Shown here piece after piece: positions 26,668-35,238 of a stretch of 64,000 nt of DNA. This DNA comes from Arthrobacter mobilis (GTDB taxonomy: Bacteria > Actinomycetota > Actinomycetes > Actinomycetales > Micrococcaceae). The notes below the pieces were generated by a model that saw nothing but the letters and a program-made list of their open reading frames with translations, searched no databases and had not been told where the DNA came from. Numbering within the stretch: the stretch's first letter is position 1; the number at the start of each line of letters is the position of its first letter. Location: the NCBI RefSeq assembly GCF_012395835.1, contig NZ_JAAZSQ010000019.1:24349-88348 (forward strand), read 5' to 3'. The position numbers were made by a program, and so were the translations under genes.

Positions 26668-27762
26668 GTGAGTGACCAGCTTGAACGCCTGAACCGACTG
26701 CCGCTGCGGGACAACCTGAGGGGGCTGCAGCCCTACGGCGCGCCGCAGCTCCACGTCCCCATCCTTCTCAATGTCAACGAGAACACCCATGGCCTGCCGG
26801 AGAAAGTGCGGGCCGCGATCGTCGCGGCGGTGGACGAGGCGGCCGCCGGGCTCAACCGCTACCCGGACCGGGAATTCACCCAACTGCGGGAGGCGCTCGC
26901 CCGCTACCTGGGCCACGGCCTCGAGGCCTCGAACATCTGGGCGGCCAACGGATCCAACGAGGTGCTCCAGCAGATCCTGCAGGCCTTCGGCGGCCCCGGG
27001 CGCCGGGCGCTGTCCTTCCCGCCCACCTATTCGATGTACCCGCTGCTGGCCAGCGGCACCGGCACGGAGTACGTGGCCGGCACGCGCGGGCCGGACTTCA
27101 CGCTCACCGCCGCGGCGGCTGCCGATGCGGTGAAGCGCAGCAGTGCCAATATCGTCTTCCTCTGCTCGCCCAACAACCCCACCGGCACGGCCCTGGGCCT
27201 GGACGTGGTCGAGGCCGTCTATGACGCCGGGGCCGCCAGCAATGCGGTCGTCATCGTGGACGAGGCCTACGCGGAGTTTGCCCATACCGGGACGCCGAGT
27301 GCGCTGTCCCTGCTGCCGGGACGGGAGCGGCTGATCGTCTCGCGCACGATGAGCAAGGCCTTCGCCCTGGCCGGCGCGCGGGTCGGCTACCTGGCCGCCG
27401 CGCCGGAAGTCACCGACGCACTGCGGCTGGTCCGGCTGCCGTACCACCTCTCCGCCATCACCCAGGCAACCGCCCTGGCCGCCCTCGAGCACGCCGGGGA
27501 CCTGCTGGCCAACGTGGAGGACATCAAGGACCAGCGGGACCGGATCGTGGAGGAACTGTCCGCGCTGGGGCTGTCCCCGGCGCCGTCGGATTCGAACTTC
27601 GTCTTCTTCGGCGGACTCAAGGACCCGCGCGCCGTCTGGCAGGGGCTGCTGGAGGCCGGGGTGCTCATCCGGGACGTTGGCATCCCGGGCCATCTGCGGG
27701 TGACGGCCGGCACTGAGGCCGAGACCACAGCCTTCCTGGAGCGCCTCCGGGAACTGGTCTGA
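26668..27762 (+). CDS. hisC: Histidinol-phosphate aminotransferase HisC
   Basis: A PLP-dependent fold-type I aminotransferase of 364 residues that makes histidinol phosphate. Landmarks are LNVNENTHGLPEKVRAAI near residue 33, LNRYPDREFTQLREALARYLG near 65, NIWAANGSNEVLQQILQAFGG near 90, FLCSPNNPTGTAL near 167, VDEAYAEFAH near 198 and the PLP lysine in SRTMSKAFALAGARVGYLAA near 226. The GTG start is fixed by the -10 box. hisB follows after 115 bases that hold another possible -10 (TAAACT, 27776-27781), so the his genes may be read from two promoters. Confidence 0.95.
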   Translation: MSDQLERLNRLPLRDNLRGLQPYGAPQLHVPILLNVNENTHGLPEKVRAAIVAAVDEAAAGLNRYPDREFTQLREALARYLGHGLEASNIWAANGSNEVLQQILQAFGGPGRRALSFPPTYSMYPLLASGTGTEYVAGTRGPDFTLTAAAAADAVKRSSANIVFLCSPNNPTGTALGLDVVEAVYDAGAASNAVVIVDEAYAEFAHTGTPSALSLLPGRERLIVSRTMSKAFALAGARVGYLAAAPEVTDALRLVRLPYHLSAITQATALAALEHAGDLLANVEDIKDQRDRIVEELSALGLSPAPSDSNFVFFGGLKDPRAVWQGLLEAGVLIRDVGIPGHLRVTAGTEAETTAFLERLRELV

Positions 27763-27775
27763 GCCTTTCGTCTTC

Positions 27776-27813
27776 TAAACTGGTAGGAGGGGCCGGCGCC
27801 GCCAGGGCCGGCC
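27776..27813 (+). promoter_or_regulatory. Possible hisB promoter -10 and leader hairpin
   Basis: TAAACT (27776-27781) would start a leader of about 90 bases. In it GGCCGGC (27791-27797) pairs perfectly with GCCGGCC (27807-27813). No run of histidine codons was found in the leader, so a classical his attenuator is not supported. Confidence 0.35.
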
Positions 27814-27877
27814 AGCAGCTTTCGCCAGCCGCATTATCGGACAGATTTTCGGACATCTTTTTCGTTAAGGGACTTCA

Positions 27878-28495
27878 ATGACCGTGGATACAGCCATCGG
27901 ACGGACCGCGCGCCTCGAGCGCACGACCAGTGAATCGTCGGTACTGGTCGAGCTCAACCTGGATGGCACGGGGCGCTCCGAGATCAGCACCACCGTCCCG
28001 TTCTACGACCACATGCTCACCGCCCTGGCCAAGCACTCGCTGATCGACCTGACGGTCAAGGCCAGCGGGGACACCCACATCGACGTCCACCACACGGTGG
28101 AGGACGTGGCCATCACCTTCGGCGAGGTGCTCAAGTCCGCTCTGGGCAGCAAGGCGGGCATCCGCCGTTTCGGTGAGGCCACGGTGCCGCTGGACGAGGC
28201 CCTCGCCCACGCCGTCGTCGACATTTCCGGCCGGCCCTACCTCGTCCACGACGGCGAGCCGGCCGGCCAGGAGTACCACCTGATCGGCGGGCACTTCACC
28301 GGCTCCCTGACCCGGCACGTGTTCGAAGCCATCACCTTGCACGCGCAGATCTGCCTGCACATGCGCGTGCTCGGCGGCCGGGATCCGCACCACATCGTCG
28401 AGGCCCAGTTCAAGGCCTTCGCGCGCGCCCTGCGCGCGGCCATCGAACCGGACCCGCGCGTCGAGGGCATTCCCTCCACCAAGGGCGCGCTGTGA
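27878..28495 (+). CDS. hisB: Imidazoleglycerol-phosphate dehydratase HisB
   Basis: HisB dehydrates imidazoleglycerol phosphate in histidine synthesis. This is the monofunctional form of 205 residues, without the phosphatase domain of enteric HisB. Metal-ligand motifs are visible twice, as in the family: [20 protein letters not shown] and [19 protein letters not shown] in the first half, [18 protein letters not shown] and [20 protein letters not shown] in the second. ATG 27878 follows AAGGGA at five bases. The end overlaps hisH by four bases (GTGA), so HisB and HisH are made together. Confidence 0.97.
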   Translation: MTVDTAIGRTARLERTTSESSVLVELNLDGTGRSEISTTVPFYDHMLTALAKHSLIDLTVKASGDTHIDVHHTVEDVAITFGEVLKSALGSKAGIRRFGEATVPLDEALAHAVVDISGRPYLVHDGEPAGQEYHLIGGHFTGSLTRHVFEAITLHAQICLHMRVLGGRDPHHIVEAQFKAFARALRAAIEPDPRVEGIPSTKGAL

Positions 28496-29133
28496 GCCGG
28501 GCTCCCAAAGTCACGGTCCTGGACTACGGTTCCGGGAACGTACGCTCGGCCGTCCGTGCGCTCGAACACGTCGGGGCCGAGGTCACCCTCAGCCACGCCA
28601 GCGAGGACGTGCTCAATGCCGAGGGGCTCGTCGTTCCCGGGGTCGGCGCCTTCGCCACCGTCATGGAGGGGCTGAAGGCGGTCGACGCCGTGCGCTGGAT
28701 CGGCCGCCGGGTGGCCGGCGGGCGGCCCGTACTGGGCATCTGTGTGGGGCTGCAGGTGATGTTCGAGCAGGGCGTCGAACACGGCGTGCGTACCGCAGGC
28801 ATCGGCGAGTGGCCGGGCACCGTGGAACTGCTGCCGGCCGATGTCGTGCCGCACATGGGCTGGAACACGGTCCAGGCCCCGGAGGGCACCAGTCTGTTTG
28901 CCGGCATCGGGGACGAGCGCTTCTATTTCGTCCACTCCTACGGCGTGCAGCACTGGGACTTCCCCGTGACGCAGCCGGCCATGAAGCCACCGATGGTCAC
29001 GTGGTCCGAGCACGGGGCGCCGTTTGTCGCCGCCGTCGAAAACGGCCCGCTCAGTGCCACCCAGTTCCACCCGGAGAAGTCCGGCGACGCCGGCGCCGAG
29101 CTGCTGCGCAACTGGCTCGGAACCCTGCGGTAG
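28492..29133 (+). CDS. hisH: Imidazole glycerol phosphate synthase glutaminase subunit HisH
   Basis: HisH releases ammonia from glutamine for HisF. The protein has 213 residues. The oxyanion strand is [15 protein letters not shown] near residue 45, the nucleophile Cys is in [14 protein letters not shown] near 83, and the His-Glu pair is in [20 protein letters not shown] at the end. PHMGWNTVQ and YFVHSYGV, also family signatures, lie between. The GTG start overlaps the hisB stop. A tiny membrane-protein gene lies between it and priA. No hisF is present in the window. Confidence 0.95.
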   Translation: MSRAPKVTVLDYGSGNVRSAVRALEHVGAEVTLSHASEDVLNAEGLVVPGVGAFATVMEGLKAVDAVRWIGRRVAGGRPVLGICVGLQVMFEQGVEHGVRTAGIGEWPGTVELLPADVVPHMGWNTVQAPEGTSLFAGIGDERFYFVHSYGVQHWDFPVTQPAMKPPMVTWSEHGAPFVAAVENGPLSATQFHPEKSGDAGAELLRNWLGTLR

Positions 29134-29139
29134 CCGCGC

Positions 29140-29301
29140 GTGTGGAGCATTGTCCTGATGGCGCTGGCGGGCCTGCTCGCCGGCGGGGCCATCTCCTTCC
29201 GCAGGCAGCGGCTGCCCAAGGCCCTGGTGGCCGCTTTCTGGGTGCTGGCGGCAATGTCCCTGCTCGCCGCCTGGCTGCTGACCCTGGAACCGGCAAAGTA
29301 A
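29140..29301 (+). CDS. 53-residue membrane protein between hisH and priA
   Basis: An open frame too short for usual cut-offs but well supported by context. GTG 29140 lies six bases after the hisH stop and TAA ends it at 29301. The product has two hydrophobic helices, residues about 3-18 (SIVLMALAGLLAGGAI) and 29-48 (LVAAFWVLAAMSLLAAWLLT), joined by a basic turn FRRQRLPKA, so both ends probably face outward. The strongly GC-rich third codon positions match the neighbouring genes. Function is unknown; a small protein in this place is, from memory, common in Arthrobacter his operons. It would be co-transcribed with hisBH. Confidence 0.65.
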   Translation: MWSIVLMALAGLLAGGAISFRRQRLPKALVAAFWVLAAMSLLAAWLLTLEPAK

Positions 29302-29373
29302 CCGGCCGGGCTACCGGCTACCCGACCCCCTGACAACCTGATCCGGGCCTGACCGGGCCCGCCGAGAAAGCGG

Positions 29374-30138
29374 ATGACCATGACAACGAATACAGCGACG
29401 ACGAATACAGCCGGGATCCTGGAATTGCTGCCCGCAGTGGATGTTGCGGACGGGCAGGCAGTGCGCCTGGTCCAGGGCGAGGCCGGCAGCGAGACCAGCT
29501 ACGGCGACCCGCTCGAGGCGGCCCTGGCCTGGCAGAACGACGGCGCCGAATGGGTCCACCTGGTGGACCTGGACGCGGCCTTCGGCCGAGGTTCGAACAG
29601 TGCCCTGCTCCAGCGCGTGGTCGAGGAACTGAAGATCAAGGTCGAGCTCTCGGGCGGTATCCGCGACGACGCCTCGCTGGACCGCGCCCTGGAGCTCGGT
29701 GCGGCGCGCGTGAACCTGGGCACGGCGGCGCTGGAAAACCCCGAGTGGACCGCCCGCGCCATCGCCAAGTACGGTGACGCCATCGCCGTCGGGCTCGACG
29801 TCCGCGGCACCACGCTGGCCGCCCGCGGCTGGACCAAGGAAGGCGGCGACCTCTGGGAGGTGCTGGCCCGCCTGGAGGACGCCGGCTGCGCGCGCTACGT
29901 TGTCACCGACGTGACCAAGGACGGCACGCTGCAGGGCCCGAACCTGCAGCTGCTCAAGGACGTGGCCGCCCGCACCGCCAAGCCGGTGGTGGCCTCGGGC
30001 GGCATCTCCAGCCTGGACGACCTGGCCGCGCTGCGCAGCCTGGTCCCGCACGGGGTCGAGGGCGCGATCGTCGGCAAGGCACTGTACGCCGGCAAGTTCA
30101 CCCTGCCGCAGGCCCTCGACGTGGCGGGACGGCGCTAG
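29374..30138 (+). CDS. priA: PriA: bifunctional HisA/TrpF isomerase
   Basis: A 254-residue TIM barrel that isomerises ProFAR in histidine synthesis; in actinobacteria the same enzyme usually also does the TrpF step of tryptophan synthesis. Landmarks are [21 protein letters not shown] near residue 18 (catalytic Asp), [14 protein letters not shown] near 60, [13 protein letters not shown] near 89, [15 protein letters not shown] near 137, [16 protein letters not shown] near 177 (second catalytic Asp) and [13 protein letters not shown] near 207. The N-terminus [14 protein letters not shown] is a small Thr/Asn repeat and poorly conserved, so the true start is uncertain by a few codons. The dual role is inferred from taxonomy; trpF cannot be excluded elsewhere. 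Confidence 0.9.
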   Translation: MTMTTNTATTNTAGILELLPAVDVADGQAVRLVQGEAGSETSYGDPLEAALAWQNDGAEWVHLVDLDAAFGRGSNSALLQRVVEELKIKVELSGGIRDDASLDRALELGAARVNLGTAALENPEWTARAIAKYGDAIAVGLDVRGTTLAARGWTKEGGDLWEVLARLEDAGCARYVVTDVTKDGTLQGPNLQLLKDVAARTAKPVVASGGISSLDDLAALRSLVPHGVEGAIVGKALYAGKFTLPQALDVAGRR

Positions 30139-30151
30139 GAGCGCAGGCGCG

Positions 30152-31000
30152 ATGGCGAAGCGTGAACTACCTGGCCACATTGCCGCGGCGCTGGCCGCCG
30201 CCGGCGGCGCCGCTGATTCGGCAGGAGTCTCCTGGGCCGGCCGGGACCTGAGCGGCCCGGGCAATCCGCTGCACAACTTCGACCGCGACGACGGTTCGGC
30301 CGATGCCGGCGTCACCGCCGCCCGCGCGGCGCTGCTCAACGGCACCGGGACCGAGGCCGCAGTGGTGGCAGCCCTGGCCACCGCGCGGGTCTTCGTCCCG
30401 GTCGTCGCCCAACTGGGCGAGGAGGCGGCCGGGGCCCACGGTGTAGCCGCGGACAAGCAGGCCGATATGGCGCTGGTCACCTTGCAGGCGCCTGATGGCA
30501 GGCGGGCCATGCCGGTGTTTACGACGACCCAGGCCCTGGCCAGCTGGCACCCGCAGGCCCGGCCGGTGGCCGTCTACGCGCCGCGGGCGGCGCTGTCGGC
30601 GGTGGCCGAGCAGGCCGAACTGCTGGTCCTGGACCCCGGGGCGGAACTGACTTTCGTGGTCCGCCGGCCGGCCGTCTGGGCCCTGGCCAAGCAGCAGGAA
30701 TGGCTGCCCTCGTACCAAGACGAGTCCCTGACCGGCGCCGTGGCCGCCGCCGTGGCGCAGGAGCCGCGGGTGCTCCGGGCGCAGCTGGCGCCGGGCAGCG
30801 GCGTGGCCAGCCGGACCGCTGGGGGTACTATCGTTGCCGGGGGCGGATCCGGTCCGGAGCTGGCGCTGGTGCTGCAGGCCGGGGACGGCCTGCAGCCCGC
30901 GGACCTGCAGTCGATTGCCGCAGGGATCCAGCACAGGCTGGGCGCCGACCGGCAATTCGCCGAGCGCGTGGACTCACTGGAAGTGAGGTTCACCCGCTAA
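30152..31000 (+). CDS. SseB-family protein
   Basis: A 282-residue soluble protein with an SseB N-terminal domain: VFVPVVAQLG near residue 85, MPVFTTTQALASWHPQARPVAV near 124 and LVLDPGAELTFVVRRPAVWAL near 154. The C-terminal part (about 185-282) resembles the second SseB-like domain with ELALVLQAGDGLQ. The biochemical function of the family is unknown. The gene follows priA after 13 bases with GGAGCGC before ATG 30152, so it is probably the last gene of the his transcript. In several Arthrobacter genomes, from memory, it keeps this place before infC. Confidence 0.85.
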   Translation: MAKRELPGHIAAALAAAGGAADSAGVSWAGRDLSGPGNPLHNFDRDDGSADAGVTAARAALLNGTGTEAAVVAALATARVFVPVVAQLGEEAAGAHGVAADKQADMALVTLQAPDGRRAMPVFTTTQALASWHPQARPVAVYAPRAALSAVAEQAELLVLDPGAELTFVVRRPAVWALAKQQEWLPSYQDESLTGAVAAAVAQEPRVLRAQLAPGSGVASRTAGGTIVAGGGSGPELALVLQAGDGLQPADLQSIAAGIQHRLGADRQFAERVDSLEVRFTR

Positions 31001-31029
31001 CCCAAGACCAACCCGGATAGTGGTGGACC

Positions 31030-32307
31030 GTGAACTTCGCTGTATACCTGCCCCTGCTGCGCCAGGCCCCGGTCCGCCGGCTGCTGCTGGTGGCCGTGGC
31101 AGCCCGCTTCCCGCACGCAGCGGCCGGGGTGCTGCTGACGCTGCACATCGTGGAGACGCTCGGGCTGGGCTATGCCGCCGCCGGGACGGTGGCGGCGGTG
31201 ATGACGGTGGGCTTCGCCACCGGGGCGCCGTGGCGCGGGCGCCGGGTGGACAGTGCGGGACTGCGCCGGGCGCTGCTGCCGTCGGTAGTTGGCGAGGCGG
31301 CCATCTGGTCAGCAGCCCCCTTCCTGCCCTACTCCTGGCTGCTGGTGGCCGCGCTGGCCGGCGGCATCCTGGCGCTGCCGGTGTTTTCCGTAGTGCGGCA
31401 GTGCCTGGGTGTGCTGGTGGCGCCGGCCCAGCTCCGCACGGCGTACGCCCTGGATTCGATCGGCACGGAACTGACCTTCATGGCCGGACCCGCCGCCGGG
31501 GTCCTGCTGGCCACCCAGCTGTCGACGGCGCTCGGCCTGGTCCTGATCGGGGTGTCCTCGGCTGCCGCGGGCCTGCTGCTGATCTGGCTCAACCCGCCGA
31601 CCCGCACACCTGCCGATACCGGTGACGGCGCCGCCCCGGCCATCGCCCCGGCCACCCCTGCGGCGGGCCGGCTGCGCGCCTCCTTCGCCTGGCTGACCGC
31701 CGGGGTGGCCGCGGTGCTCGCGGCCGCGGCCGGCGCCGGACTGCTGCTGACCGGAACCGACGTCGGCATTGTGGCCGCGCTGCGGCAGGGCGGCAACGTG
31801 GAGCAGCTGGGACTGGTCTTCCTCTTCTGGTGCGGAGCGTCGCTGGTCGGCGGCCTGCTCTACGGGGCCTTGCACCGCTCCGTTTCCCCGCTGGTGCTGC
31901 TGGCCGTGATGGGCGTACTGACCATTCCGCTGGGACTCTCGTCGGATCCCTGGACGCTGAGCCTGCTCAGCATCGCCCCCGGGCTGCTGTGCGCGCCGGT
32001 GCTGGCCGCGGCCTCGGAACGGGTCGCGGCCCTGGTGCCGGAGGATCGGCGGGGCGAGGCCATGGGCTGGTACGGTTCGGCCCTGACCGTGGGCAGTGCC
32101 CTGGGGTCCCCGCTGGCAGGTACCGTGATCGACGCCGCGGGTGCCCGGGGCGGTTTTGCCGCCGTCGGCACCGCCGCCGTCGTGCTTGCCCTGGCAGGCC
32201 TCGCGGCCCGCTCGGCCAACCGGGTCCGGCGCCGGCGCCTGGCGCCGGCGGCCGGTTCACGGGAGGAAGTCCCGCCCGGTGGGGAGGTCAGTTCACCGGA
32301 CCGGTGA
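31030..32307 (+). CDS. MFS transporter
   Basis: A 425-residue membrane protein of the major facilitator superfamily with 12 predicted helices in two halves, split by a Pro/Ala-rich loop at about residues 195-215. The loop between helices 2 and 3 reads [19 protein letters not shown], a degenerate form of the MFS motif GxxxDRxGRR. Substrate is unknown; the sequence is closest in feel to drug- or sugar-efflux type actinobacterial MFS. The GTG start begins the first helix almost at once. The 3' end overlaps the convergent DUF1844 gene by 20 bases. The position between priA/sseB and infC appears conserved in the genus. Confidence 0.85.
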   Translation: MNFAVYLPLLRQAPVRRLLLVAVAARFPHAAAGVLLTLHIVETLGLGYAAAGTVAAVMTVGFATGAPWRGRRVDSAGLRRALLPSVVGEAAIWSAAPFLPYSWLLVAALAGGILALPVFSVVRQCLGVLVAPAQLRTAYALDSIGTELTFMAGPAAGVLLATQLSTALGLVLIGVSSAAAGLLLIWLNPPTRTPADTGDGAAPAIAPATPAAGRLRASFAWLTAGVAAVLAAAAGAGLLLTGTDVGIVAALRQGGNVEQLGLVFLFWCGASLVGGLLYGALHRSVSPLVLLAVMGVLTIPLGLSSDPWTLSLLSIAPGLLCAPVLAAASERVAALVPEDRRGEAMGWYGSALTVGSALGSPLAGTVIDAAGARGGFAAVGTAAVVLALAGLAARSANRVRRRRLAPAAGSREEVPPGGEVSSPDR

Positions 32308-32707
32308 ACTTTTCGCCCGGGCCCTTGCCCGGCGCATCCGGGAACGGGGAGGCCTCGCGGAAAGCCAGCTGGAGCGAGCGCAGGCCGTCCCGCAGCGGTC
32401 CGGCATGCTGGCTGCCGATTTCGGGGGCTGCCGCCGTGACGAATCCGGCCAGTGCGGTGATCAGCTTGCGCGCCTCGTCCAGGTCCTTCAGGTCCTCGGC
32501 ATCCTCGCCATCGGCCAGACCGCATTTGACCGCTGCGGCGCTCATCAGGTGGACGGCGGCGGTGGTGATGACCTCGACGGCGGGGACCTCGGCGATGTCG
32601 CGCATCTGGTCGCGGACTTCCTGCTCGGCGTCCTGTCCGGCACCGCCGGGGGCAGGTTCGAAGCTGTGGCGGTGGGCGGACCCGGGATTGTTCTCTGGCG
32701 TGCTCAT
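32288..32707 (-). CDS. DUF1844 protein
   Basis: A 139-residue protein with the DUF1844 core (VRDQMRDIAEVPAVEVITTAAVHLMSAAAVKCGL and DLDEARKLITALAGFVTAA, residues about 32-93). No function is known for the family. It is mostly helical and acidic without membrane segments. The start ATG 32707 is chosen because the conserved part follows after 30 residues; the longer frame upstream runs antisense through the infC leader. It is divergent from infC, whose leader starts near this ATG, and convergent with the MFS gene. This gene next to infC is a common actinobacterial arrangement. Confidence 0.88.
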   Translation of the reverse strand: MSTPENNPGSAHRHSFEPAPGGAGQDAEQEVRDQMRDIAEVPAVEVITTAAVHLMSAAAVKCGLADGEDAEDLKDLDEARKLITALAGFVTAAAPEIGSQHAGPLRDGLRSLQLAFREASPFPDAPGKGPGEKFTGPVN

Positions 32708-32717
32708 ACTGGTAAGC

Positions 32718-32748
32718 TTGTCACAGACCGATTGAAACCCGGTATTTG
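32718..32748 (+). promoter_or_regulatory. Candidate infC operon promoter
   Basis: TTGTCA (32718-32723), 19 bases, TATTTG (32743-32748), just downstream of the divergent DUF1844 start. Spacing and -10 are imperfect, but it is the best candidate and would give a leader of about 250 bases. Confidence 0.35.
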
Positions 32749-32889
32749 CCTGTCCAGGGGACGGGCAGGGGCGGGTATCAATTTGCAAGCGGAGACCTCT
32801 CCCACCCGTCGGCATGGATATCCAGAGCTGCCGGGTCGCGTCGGCAGATTGCGGCACAGGATCCTGGCCAGGATTCCTTGCTGTGCAGC

Positions 32890-32966
32890 GCCATCCCCCT
32901 GTGCGGATGGCCGTGCCGCGGCGGGGCCTTCGATTGCGCTTGCAATTGGGGGCCTTCTTCTTTTGC
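32890..32966 (+). terminator. Attenuator hairpin in the infC leader
   Basis: A 13-base-pair stem (32925-32937 with 32942-32954, three G-U and one U-G pairs, loop GCTT) is followed by ttcttcttttgc, the form of an intrinsic terminator. It ends 36 bases before the infC ATT and cannot belong to an upstream plus-strand gene, so it should act as a regulated terminator. A second perfect stem, GCCATCC/GGATGGC (32890-32896 with 32905-32911), precedes it. Confidence 0.7.
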
Positions 32967-33002
32967 AGGCGGTGCCAGTTACCAGGAAAACAGGAGCGAC
33001 AC

Positions 33003-34097
33003 ATTAGCGAGCCACGAATCAATGATCGGATCCGCGTCCCCGAGGTGCGGTTGGTAGGACCGGCGGGTGAGCAGGTCGGGATCGTCCGCATCGAGGACGC
33101 CCTGCGGCTGGCCGCCGAGTCAGATCTGGATCTTGTTGAGGTTGCACCGCAGGCCAAGCCTCCGGTGTGCAAGCTCATGGATTTTGGCAAGTACAAATAC
33201 GAAGCTGCTGTCAAGGCCCGTGAGGCGCGCAAGAACCAGACGAACACGGTGCTCAAGGAGATCCGGTTCCGCCTGAAGATCGACACCCACGACTACGAGA
33301 CCAAGCGCGGCCATGCGCTGCGGTTCCTCGGCGCCGGGGACAAGGTCAAGGCCATGATCCAGTTCCGCGGCCGCGAACAGCAGCGCCCGGAGATGGGCAT
33401 CCGCCTGCTGCAGCGCTTCGCGGACGATGTGTCCGAGGTCGGCGTGGTCGAATCCAGCCCGCGCATCGACGGCCGCAACATGGTCATGGTGATCGGTCCG
33501 ATCAAGAACAAGGCCGAGGCCAAGGCCGAGGCCCGCCGGGCCGCGCAGAAGGCCGAAGCCAGGGCCGCCAACGAGGCCAAGGCGACTGGCCAGGCTGACG
33601 GCGGTCACGCCGAGGATCGCCGCGCCCCGCGGGAACGCGTGGACGTGACCTCGGAGCAGGCACCGATGACCCAGAGCCTGGCGGACCTGCTGCCGGCGGA
33701 GCTGACGCGTTCTGTTGCCGAAGAACCGGCAGGGGAGCAGCCTGCTGCTGAACCGGCTGCTGCTGCACCGGCTCCGGCTGCCGCGAAGCCTGCTGCTGCA
33801 CCGGCACCGGCCGCTGCTCCGGCACCGGCCCCCGCGAAGCCTGCTGCTGCACCGGCTCCGGTTGCCGCGAAGCCTGCTGCTGCACCGGCTCCGGCTGCTG
33901 CAAAGCCTGCTGCGGCCAAGCCGGCCGCTGCGCCGGCTCCGGCCGGGGAACAGGCTCCTGCTGCTCCGGCGCCCCGGCCTGCGGCTCCCAAGCCGGGGGA
34001 TATCAAGCCCATGGCCCCGAAGCCGACGGCCATCCCCAAGCCCGCTGCCCGGCCGGCAGCACCCAAACCCGCGGGCCGGGGCAGCTCCAAGAGCTGA
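33003..34097 (+). CDS. infC: Translation initiation factor IF-3 with a long Ala/Pro/Lys tail
   Basis: IF-3 binds the 30S subunit and checks start codons. The start is the rare ATT at 33003, preceded by AGGAG with six bases between; ATT/AUU is the classic infC start that lets IF-3 control its own synthesis. Residues 1-75 are the N-domain ([39 protein letters not shown]), 83-170 the C-domain ([32 protein letters not shown]). Normal IF-3 ends near 180-200; here about 195 more residues follow, first charged, then [14 protein letters not shown] repeats. The upstream in-frame sequence from 32814 lies in the structured leader and is not coding. rpmI and rplT follow. Confidence 0.95.
   Translation: MSEPRINDRIRVPEVRLVGPAGEQVGIVRIEDALRLAAESDLDLVEVAPQAKPPVCKLMDFGKYKYEAAVKAREARKNQTNTVLKEIRFRLKIDTHDYETKRGHALRFLGAGDKVKAMIQFRGREQQRPEMGIRLLQRFADDVSEVGVVESSPRIDGRNMVMVIGPIKNKAEAKAEARRAAQKAEARAANEAKATGQADGGHAEDRRAPRERVDVTSEQAPMTQSLADLLPAELTRSVAEEPAGEQPAAEPAAAAPAPAAAKPAAAPAPAAAPAPAPAKPAAAPAPVAAKPAAAPAPAAAKPAAAKPAAAPAPAGEQAPAAPAPRPAAPKPGDIKPMAPKPTAIPKPAARPAAPKPAGRGSSKS
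33721..33960 (+). repeat. Degenerate short repeats encoding the Ala/Pro/Lys tail of IF-3
   Basis: Units of about 21-30 bases around gcctgctgctgcaccggct recur through this stretch and encode [14 protein letters not shown] blocks. The near identity of the units suggests recent slippage expansion, so length may vary between strains. Confidence 0.7.
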
Positions 34098-34166
34098 CTT
34101 CGGACCACGTTGATCTGGAACTGACCGGCGGCCCCCGGCCGCCCGGCAGTCCGGCAGTCATGTAAA

Positions 34167-34212
34167 CCGCAGGCATCTCCGAGGGGATGCCGCACGAGCC
34201 GATGGCCTGCGG
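34167..34212 (+). promoter_or_regulatory. Alternative hairpins in the rpmI leader
   Basis: CCGCAGGC (34167-34174) can pair with GCCTGCGG (34205-34212), or its GGCATC part (34172-34177) with GATGCC (34186-34191); the two are mutually exclusive. They lie in the 146-base gap before rpmI and could be a site for L20 autoregulation, by analogy with other bacteria. Confidence 0.4.
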
Positions 34213-34243
34213 GCCGGAGGAAGACGTAAGGAGAACGGCAGCC

Positions 34244-34438
34244 ATGCCGAAGCAGAAGACCCACAGTGGCGCCAAGAAGCGCTTCAAGCTCACCGGCAGC
34301 GGCAAGCTCAAGCGCCAGCAGGCCAACCGCCGCCACTACCTGGAGCACAAGCCCAGCACGCTGACCCGGCGCCTGGCCGGCGACAAGATCGTTTCCGCGG
34401 CCGACACCCGCACGATCAAGAAGATGCTCGGCATCTAG
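34244..34438 (+). CDS. rpmI: 50S ribosomal protein L35
   Basis: bL35, a small basic protein of the large subunit. The 64 residues match the family throughout: [36 protein letters not shown] and [23 protein letters not shown] 34244 is chosen because all L35 proteins start MPKxKTHxG; AAGGAG lies ten bases upstream. Genes infC, rpmI and rplT form one operon as in most bacteria. Confidence 0.97.
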   Translation: MPKQKTHSGAKKRFKLTGSGKLKRQQANRRHYLEHKPSTLTRRLAGDKIVSAADTRTIKKMLGI

Positions 34439-34575
34439 CTCCAGGCCCATCCAGCTTTAGGCCCATCCAGCGTGAGGCCTCTGCCCCGGCAGCGTGTGCC
34501 GCCGGGAAAGCTTTTCCACCCCCACTGCCCGGGCAACTGCGACAGCCCGGGGAAGAACATTGAAGGAGTACGCAC

Positions 34576-35214
34576 GTGGCACGTGTGAAGCGGGCGGTCA
34601 ACGCCCATAAGAAGCGCCGGGTTATCCTGGAGCGCGCGTCCGGGTACCGCGGCCAGCGTTCGCGCCTGTACCGCAAGGCCAAGGAACAGCTGCTGCACTC
34701 GTTTGTGTACAGCTACGGCGACCGCCGCAAGCGCAAGGGCGACTTCCGCCGCCTGTGGATCCAGCGCATCAACGCTGCCTCCCGCGCCAACGGCCTGACC
34801 TACAACCGCCTGATCCAGGGCCTGAAGGCCGCCGAGGTCCAGGTCGACCGCCGCATGCTGGCCGAGCTGGCCGTCTCCGACGCCGCCGCCTTCACCGCGC
34901 TGGTGCAGGTCGCCAAGGCCGCCCTGCCGGCCGACACCTCCGCTCCGGCTGCTGCCGCCTCCAAGGCTGCCCCGGCCTCCACCCCCGCTGCCGGGAGCGC
35001 CAATGTCCACGCCGGCGCCGTGCGTGCGGTCAGCGGAGAAGCTGCCCCCGAGGGCTTCGCCATCAAGGGCAACCAGTCCAAGAAGTACCACGTGCCGGGT
35101 TCGACCTGGTACGAGCAGACCGTGGCCGAGTACTGGTTCGACTCCGTCGAGTCCGCCAAGGCCGCCGGTTTCGAGCCGGCCGGCGGCGAGGCACGCCAGA
35201 AGATCGCCGAATAA
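34576..35214 (+). CDS. rplT: 50S ribosomal protein L20 with an extra C-terminal 'sunset'-type domain
   Basis: bL20 is an early-assembly 23S rRNA-binding protein and the usual repressor of its operon. Residues 1-120 are standard L20 ([60 protein letters not shown]). An Ala/Pro/Ser linker follows (about 120-155), then a module of about 55 residues with [20 protein letters not shown] and [19 protein letters not shown]. This resembles the short 'sunset' domain attached to some actinobacterial ribosomal proteins. Standard L20 has about 117-128 residues, so 212 is long. GTG 34576 has AAGGAG at seven bases. Confidence 0.95.
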   Translation: MARVKRAVNAHKKRRVILERASGYRGQRSRLYRKAKEQLLHSFVYSYGDRRKRKGDFRRLWIQRINAASRANGLTYNRLIQGLKAAEVQVDRRMLAELAVSDAAAFTALVQVAKAALPADTSAPAAAASKAAPASTPAAGSANVHAGAVRAVSGEAAPEGFAIKGNQSKKYHVPGSTWYEQTVAEYWFDSVESAKAAGFEPAGGEARQKIAE

Positions 35215-35238
35215 ACGCTCACGCCGGATAACCGCATA

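Noticed and set aside
27763..27877. A histidine attenuator or T-box before hisB
   Set aside because: No His-codon run, no T-box sequence and no terminator tail were seen, only one GC-rich hairpin.
32814..33002. In-frame upstream extension of infC starting at ATG 32814
   Set aside because: It crosses the terminator hairpin and encodes no IF-3 sequence; the conserved protein starts at the ATT with a good ribosome binding site.
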